From Paenibacillus_V sp046244365 (lineage in GTDB: Bacteria > Bacillota > Bacilli > Paenibacillales > NBRC-103111), in assembly GCF_046244365.1 (NCBI RefSeq), contig NZ_CP176395.1:3286001-3350000 (forward strand): a stretch of DNA of 64,000 nt, in the 5' to 3' direction. Below the pieces are notes generated by a model. That model was not told the DNA's origin. It ran no database searches and worked only from the letters and a program-made list of their open reading frames with translations. The translations under genes and the position numbers were made by a program. Shown one piece after another: positions 59,648 to 64,000 of this stretch (positions within the stretch are counted from its first letter, which is position 1; each line of letters starts with the position of its first letter).

Positions 59648-61974
59648 TGATGAAATTATTTTTAAAAATAGTAAGGGATATTAAACAATCGATTGGGCAA
59701 TTTATAGCCTTAGTTTTGATTATCGCAGTAGGAGCTTTTTTCTATGCGGGGCTGGTAACTTATAGCGATAAGCTTAGTGCTTATACGAAGGATTATTTTG
59801 AAGAACATCATTTAAGCGACTTAAATGTGTATTACAGTCAAATTTCCAAAGATGATGTGGCAGGCTTAAGCGAGGTTGAAGGGATAAATAAAATAGAAGG
59901 ACGTTATACGTTGGATGCCACGCAAGCCTTTGAAGATTATAAAACTTCATTAAAAATTCATTCGATCCCTGTAAAAAATGAAATCAATACGCTTACTATG
60001 ATGGAGGGCAGAATCCCGACAAAAAAGGATGAAATCTCATTAGATTCCCATTATGCAAAAGAACATGATTATCATGTCGGTGATAAAATCAGTATAAATA
60101 CGAACGGGAGAGATTTTACGTTTACCATTAGCGGCTTGTGCGAAAATGTTGAACATGTAAAAAAGAACGAAACACAAGACCATAAAGCCTACGGAGTAGC
60201 TTATATTGCCGAAGAGGCAATACCTATAATCGCAGACGGCTTTACCTATAATGAAATCATGATTGATGCTCAAGATGGTTACGATATTGATAAATTAGGT
60301 CAATCCATTGAAGCACAATCCAAACAACTTTCTTATTTAAACCAAGTGAGTAAAGAACGGACTTTCAATTATTCTAAAATAAATCAAACGATATATAATA
60401 ATGGGATGATGAGCAAGGTTGTACCTTTCGTTCTCTTTTTGATTTCAGCTATTATCCTATTTCTTACCATGTCGAGGATGATAGATTCTCAAAGAAATCA
60501 AGTAGGTATTATGAAGGCTTTGGGTGTGAAAAACAGAACCATCATGCTTCATTACATGGGATATCCTGTACTGGCTGGTATAGTAGGCTCAATCCTGGGT
60601 AGTGCCGTTGCCGCTAGCGTATTTATTCCTTTAGTAACGGCGTCGAGTGCAAGGTCCCACTCTCTGCCTGACATTACATACTCCCTTTCATTTTATTCGA
60701 TCATTCCTCCGATCCTTTTCTCTAGTGCTTTTGGACTCCTAGCATGTTACTTAAGCGGTAGAACCATATTAAAAGAACGTGCGGCACAAGCGATGCGTCC
60801 TAAACCGCCAAAGACGATGAAAAAGCTATTAATAGAAAGAGTTCCAGGTCTATGGAGTCGCATTTCCTACAGTTATAAACTCATTTTGAGAAATATTTTC
60901 TTAAATAAATCAAAAGCTATAGCGAGCTCAGTTGGTGTTATTGTAAGCACGGTTTTATTGATCACCGCTTTTGGCACGCAAACGGCCTTGCAAAAAGTAG
61001 CTGACCAAATTGAAGATGTTTATACCTATGATTTAAGAGTAGATTATACGATCGGAACATCTTCTGATACGTTAAAGCTGCCCTCCGGTATGAAAAGTAA
61101 TTATTTTTTATCCACCTTTCCTGTTGAATTCATAAAAGATGATGAAAAAGAAAATGCCACTTTGGTTGTTACTGAAAAAGAAAACAGTCTCATTCATTTC
61201 TTTGACGAAAATGACAATGAGATATCTTTAGAAAACAATGGTGTGCTGGTACCCAAATCTTACGCCGAACACTATCATATTGTAGAAGGGGATATCATCC
61301 AAATAAAGTTCACAGCACCGGAGTTTAAAAATAAAACGGTAGATCTAAAGGTTTTACAAATATCCACCCAGTATTCGAATCCGTCGTTTTATATGACGCC
61401 AGCCTATTTAAAGAGCTTTGGCATAGCGTATAGTCCATCCTCGCTTTTAGTTGAAGCAACTAGCTCTACAGATCTTATAAGTGTTCGTAACTTCTTTGAA
61501 CAAGATCATCAAGTAGATACAATTGCAGATAAGACGGGTCTAAAGAAATCAGCTCAATATATTTTGAAACAAAACAGTTTTGTATTTATCATGTTTACCA
61601 TCTGTGCCGTCATACTCTCCTTTAGCGCCATATATACGATATCTTCCATAAACATTTATGAAAGGAATCGTGAGCTTGCCACACTTAAGGTATTGGGCTA
61701 TCAAAAAAATAAAATAAACAGACTTATATTTTTTGAAAACATCTTACTAACCACATTTGCGGTACTTGTAGCTTTACCGATAAGCGGCTATATGTATGCA
61801 CTTATTGTAAAGGTACTGTCTAGTACCCACCAACAAATCCCAAATAAATTGAATATTAACACAATATTTATATCTGTTATTCTTTCATACTTACTTACCA
61901 TTCTGGCAAACTTGCTGCTTAGGAGAAAAGTAACCAAAATCAATATGATTGAATCCTTAAAAAGTATAGAATAA
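59647..61974 (+). CDS. FtsX-family ABC transporter permease
   Basis: Permease of about 775 aa with two FtsX modules. An N-terminal helix (about 15-38, FIALVLIIAVGAFFYAGLV) precedes a MacB-like extracellular domain (about 40-245), then three helices (about 260-375). A second helix (about 430-450) and extracellular domain (about 450-640) precede the last three helices (about 650-770). The phrase RNQVGIMKALGVKNRTIMLHY in the first half and RNRELATLKVLGYQKNKINRL in the second are the duplicated FtsX motif. ATG 59647 overlaps the previous stop. AT-rich relative to the left part of the window. Partner of the ATPase at 58943; substrate unknown. Confidence 0.85.
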   Translation: MMKLFLKIVRDIKQSIGQFIALVLIIAVGAFFYAGLVTYSDKLSAYTKDYFEEHHLSDLNVYYSQISKDDVAGLSEVEGINKIEGRYTLDATQAFEDYKTSLKIHSIPVKNEINTLTMMEGRIPTKKDEISLDSHYAKEHDYHVGDKISINTNGRDFTFTISGLCENVEHVKKNETQDHKAYGVAYIAEEAIPIIADGFTYNEIMIDAQDGYDIDKLGQSIEAQSKQLSYLNQVSKERTFNYSKINQTIYNNGMMSKVVPFVLFLISAIILFLTMSRMIDSQRNQVGIMKALGVKNRTIMLHYMGYPVLAGIVGSILGSAVAASVFIPLVTASSARSHSLPDITYSLSFYSIIPPILFSSAFGLLACYLSGRTILKERAAQAMRPKPPKTMKKLLIERVPGLWSRISYSYKLILRNIFLNKSKAIASSVGVIVSTVLLITAFGTQTALQKVADQIEDVYTYDLRVDYTIGTSSDTLKLPSGMKSNYFLSTFPVEFIKDDEKENATLVVTEKENSLIHFFDENDNEISLENNGVLVPKSYAEHYHIVEGDIIQIKFTAPEFKNKTVDLKVLQISTQYSNPSFYMTPAYLKSFGIAYSPSSLLVEATSSTDLISVRNFFEQDHQVDTIADKTGLKKSAQYILKQNSFVFIMFTICAVILSFSAIYTISSINIYERNRELATLKVLGYQKNKINRLIFFENILLTTFAVLVALPISGYMYALIVKVLSSTHQQIPNKLNINTIFISVILSYLLTILANLLLRRKVTKINMIESLKSIE

Positions 61975-61999
61975 TGGGGAGTTTATGAACGACCTAAAC

Positions 62000-62042
62000 C
62001 GGCAGTCTAGGATTATATTTCCCGTCCATGGCTGCCGTTGTT
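62000..62042 (+). repeat. Second copy of the CGGCAGTC hairpin
   Basis: CGGCAGTC (62000-62007) pairs with GGCTGCCG (62030-62037), one G-U wobble. Arms and loop (TCTAGGATTATATTTCCCGTCC) correspond to TCTAGAACTTTATTTTCGCGTCC in the copy at 56693. TTGTTTC follows, so it may also end the ABC operon. Confidence 0.65.
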
Positions 62043-62264
62043 TCATTAATGGGGCCAGCCTAAGAGTGAAATCATATCTTTTGCCTGATCATGTTTAATC
62101 GGCTTGACGGACGGATAGTAAGTGGTTATTATGGATACATAAAGTCTTTTATTGACGATTATCGTTCAATTCAAAGACAATGAATATCTTTTATATCTAT
62201 TTTGATAGAACAAATTGCGAGTGAGAGGGGGGGGCCATGAAATAGCATTTATTGTTCTCGAATC

Positions 62265-62283
62265 GTAGATATAATATATCTAC
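62265..62283. promoter_or_regulatory. 19-bp palindrome overlapping a TATAAT box
   Basis: GTAGATATA and TATATCTAC are perfect complements around a central A. It lies 43 bases before the thioredoxin start codon. A repressor bound here would cover the -10 region. No well-spaced -35 box was found, so the promoter itself is uncertain. Confidence 0.5.
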
Positions 62284-62326
62284 AAAGTATTAATTAACTT
62301 TACTATCAGAAAGGAAGATGAAATCC

Positions 62327-62638
62327 ATGATTTGTCATTCGACTGACAGCACTTTCAAACACGATTTGTCAAACGAGGGGCTTACTCTGGTTAACTTTTG
62401 GGCATCTTGGTGCTCGCCTTGCCGCAAGTTTGCTTCCGTGCTCGAAGATTACGATGCGTCACGGCGCGGCGATGTGAGAATAGTAAAAATAAACGTGGAT
62501 GAGAACGAGGAGACCGCATCCTTATTCGGCGTGATGTCACTTCCGACAACGATTTTGTTCAAAAACGGAAAGCCCGTCGACAAACAAATCGGCTATATGC
62601 CCAAAGACGTTTTGGCGGGATGGGTTGCAGCCTATTGA
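62327..62638 (+). CDS. Thioredoxin-fold protein
   Basis: Thioredoxin of 103 aa. The active site is WASWCSPC with Cys 29 and 32; ordinary thioredoxins have WCGPC, so the second position is Ser, which may shift its redox potential. The cis-proline is present in MSLPTTILFKNG, and the C-terminal VLAGWVAAY is typical. ATG 62327 is preferred to 62318, which lies too close to AAGGAAG. It appears to be a single-gene unit between two terminator-like hairpins. Confidence 0.87.
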   Translation: MICHSTDSTFKHDLSNEGLTLVNFWASWCSPCRKFASVLEDYDASRRGDVRIVKINVDENEETASLFGVMSLPTTILFKNGKPVDKQIGYMPKDVLAGWVAAY

Positions 62639-62734
62639 TAACGCCGGGTTAACGAAAAGCGGTGCATGGTAATGAAACCCGTTAAGCTTGGTCAACTTGA
62701 CTGAGATAGGTACAGGTGCAACGAATTCTGGAAC

Positions 62735-62774
62735 AAAAAAACGGAGCCTCGCGGGTTTGCGGGCTCCGTTTTTT
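62735..62774. terminator. Bidirectional terminator
   Basis: AAAAAACGGAGCC (62735-62747) pairs perfectly with GGCTCCGTTTTTT (62762-62774) across a 14-base loop. It serves the thioredoxin gene on the plus strand and the regulator-like gene on the minus strand. Confidence 0.9.
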
Positions 62775-62800
62775 AATCGCTTTTGGATGTGCATTTTAGG

Positions 62801-64000
62801 TTAGTCCATCGCGCGCAAGCGCTCCGCCACGGACTCGGGCTGTTCGAGATTGGACCAAAAAAGCTTCAGCTCGTCGCGGAACCGGGAGAGCTCATGAATC
62901 GAAAGGCCGAGATCCATGTACGTGCCAAAGGTAGGAGTAATCTCCCGGTAAAGGTGGTAACGCGAAGGGCGATACAGGCTCTCCGGGCCCGTCCATTCGG
63001 CCGATGCTTTGTGAGCCGGGATGCTAAGCGTATGCTGACGAATATACAGCTGGGACGCCTCGGCGTTCAAAAAATCGATGAAGAGCTTCGCGGCTTCCTT
63101 TTTCCTCGAAAAACGGCTTACGGCAAGTCCCGTGACGAGCAGCAATGTTCTCGCATGATGTTCATAAGGAAGCGGTGCGAGGTCGTATTCGAAATCAACA
63201 TGCTTCAAGTGTTTTAAGCCGAAGTAGGTCGTCATAATCATAGCAGCCTTCCGCTGGGCGAACAGCTTCTCCGCATCCGCATCGTTCTCGGACAGGAAGG
63301 CCGAAAACAATCCCTGGCTATAAATCATGTCTCGAAACTTCCCCAGACAGTCCCACAAGACGGGATCCTCATAGGGATATCCGCGCGATTCGCAAGCAAA
63401 ACGGTAGTTCCGCTGCAGCAAGGCAATCGTAAAACGGTTCGCTGAAGCGATATGGGCATAGAAGCCGAATATGTCTTGCTCCTGCTTGATCCGTTTCGCC
63501 GTATCGAGCAGTTGTCCCCACGACCAACTGCTGTCAGGCTCCGAAATCCCAAGTTCCCGAAGCATAGTCTTGTTGTAGCACAGGATAACCGGCGAGAAAA
63601 TGAGGGGCTGCACGTACAGCTTGCCCTCATGGCTGAACGCCTGGTGCAAATAGGGATAACTTCCGACCGAAGCGGTTTGGGGCTCGAATAGGTCTAGTGC
63701 ATCGTTCTCGACAATCTCCCGAAAGTTCCAGCCGTTGAGTGTGACCACATCCAGCCACCCGTTCTCAAGGTAACTCTTGATCGAATCCGGATAATTCGTG
63801 TAAGGAAGGGAGACGGTCTCCACTTTGATATGGGGATATTGGTTATGGAATCGCCCGATCAATGCATGGAATTGAGCTTCCCCATCAATCGAGGGATAAC
63901 AGGCTACGGTGATGGCAACCGCCTCCTGCTTCTCGAGCGTGTTCACCCTATTCCCTACCCGCGGTACTTTAGAGATGAGTCCTTCCTCTACCAACAGATC
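62801..64000 (-). CDS. GntR winged helix fused to a sugar solute-binding domain, 5'-truncated by window edge
   Basis: Partial protein of 399 visible residues; the frame is still open at base 64000. The first visible residues, DLLVEEGLISKVPRVGNRV, are the end of a GntR winged helix (recognition region and wing). After a short link (NTLEKQEAV), a complete family 1 solute-binding domain follows: AITVACYPSIDGEAQFHALIG, VDVVTLNGWNFREIV-like segments, MLRELGISEPDSSWSWGQLLDTA and KKEAAKLFIDFLNAEASQLY. There is no room for a signal peptide between the two parts. It is therefore a cytoplasmic one-component regulator whose sensor is an SBP-type, not the usual LacI-type, domain. Ligand is presumably a sugar taken up by a nearby ABC transporter. 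Confidence 0.8.
   Translation of the reverse strand, partial: DLLVEEGLISKVPRVGNRVNTLEKQEAVAITVACYPSIDGEAQFHALIGRFHNQYPHIKVETVSLPYTNYPDSIKSYLENGWLDVVTLNGWNFREIVENDALDLFEPQTASVGSYPYLHQAFSHEGKLYVQPLIFSPVILCYNKTMLRELGISEPDSSWSWGQLLDTAKRIKQEQDIFGFYAHIASANRFTIALLQRNYRFACESRGYPYEDPVLWDCLGKFRDMIYSQGLFSAFLSENDADAEKLFAQRKAAMIMTTYFGLKHLKHVDFEYDLAPLPYEHHARTLLLVTGLAVSRFSRKKEAAKLFIDFLNAEASQLYIRQHTLSIPAHKASAEWTGPESLYRPSRYHLYREITPTFGTYMDLGLSIHELSRFRDELKLFWSNLEQPESVAERLRAMD

Larger units (their letters stand above)
61975..62326. other. Intergenic stretch with repeated hairpin and a promoter-proximal palindrome
   Basis: About 350 bases without a supported gene. It contains the second copy of the hairpin (62000-62037), a run of G residues near 62226, and the palindrome GTAGATATA-A-TATATCTAC (62265-62283), which includes a TATAAT box (62270-62275) just upstream of the thioredoxin gene. 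Confidence 0.6.

Noticed and set aside
56693..62042. The two hairpins as ends of an insertion sequence or transposon
   Set aside because: They are in the same orientation, show no target duplication, and no transposase lies between them.
62783..63217. A 144-codon plus-strand ORF at the right edge
   Set aside because: It is antisense to the SBP-fusion gene and its composition is that of a mirror frame.
1..64000. CRISPR arrays, rRNA or tRNA genes, phage genes or intact insertion sequences
   Set aside because: Read on both strands, none shows regularly spaced repeats, conserved RNA sequences, transposase motifs or phage modules.

Overview
The window looks like chromosome of a Gram-positive, SLH-type Bacillota, most likely Paenibacillus, Cohnella or a close relative. 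The pointers are strong GGAGG ribosome sites, many GTG and TTG starts, lipoprotein solute-binding proteins (SBPs), a 2607-residue protein ending in three SLH domains, and a large glycan-import locus with NHL-Yip1 and DUF5696-type proteins that I know from Paenibacillus genomes. Assignments come from reading motifs; no database search was run.

Layout. 1-4527: the distal part of an operon with two DppB/DppC-type permeases, two ATPases and an MFS exporter between the ATPases. This matches the staphylopine/opine-metallophore set cntBCD-E-F; the SBP and biosynthesis genes would lie left of the window. 4564-5742: terminators and a decayed Ig-like (BIG2) surface-protein fragment. 5743-29395: a glycan-utilisation locus. 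A GntR/LacI hybrid repressor faces a sugar SBP, an MsmX-type ATPase, a 971-residue SBP with a glycan-binding-like front end, a permease pair, an NHL/TPR/Yip1 lipoprotein, a DUF5696-type protein, a second permease pair, a GH78 enzyme and two proteins that share five copies of one beta-sandwich module. A strong bidirectional terminator closes it. 29554-30642: a cytoplasmic Asp-box (sialidase-like) protein on the minus strand, with the same GTATAC-type palindrome near its promoter.

31145-43945: a polyamine/GABA catabolic island. It has a FadR-type regulator, a PuuD-like amidotransferase, a PotDBCA-like transporter, a leaderless OppA-type SBP, an aldehyde dehydrogenase, a GabT-like transaminase, a second aldehyde dehydrogenase and an ACT-domain malic enzyme. 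Together they could take gamma-glutamyl-GABA or 4-aminobutyraldehyde through GABA and succinate semialdehyde to succinate, with malate exiting to pyruvate. No gamma-glutamylputrescine synthetase or oxidase is visible. 44014-47426: small, AT-richer accessory genes (GSDH-type beta-propeller, alpha/beta hydrolase with its nucleophile serine replaced, DUF4234 and DUF2752 membrane proteins). 47427-48248: hairpins, a 43-codon ORF and an inverted-repeat-rich leader before the giant SLH protein (48249-56072).

56294-62638: AT-richer accessory genes. These are a VOC protein, a YtrA-type GntR repressor with its ABC pair, a divergent LolD/FtsX-type ABC pair and a thioredoxin. Two copies of one imperfect hairpin flank most of this block. 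The right edge holds a partial protein (62801-64000, minus strand) in which the end of a GntR winged helix runs straight into a complete sugar-SBP domain, apparently a cytoplasmic regulator.
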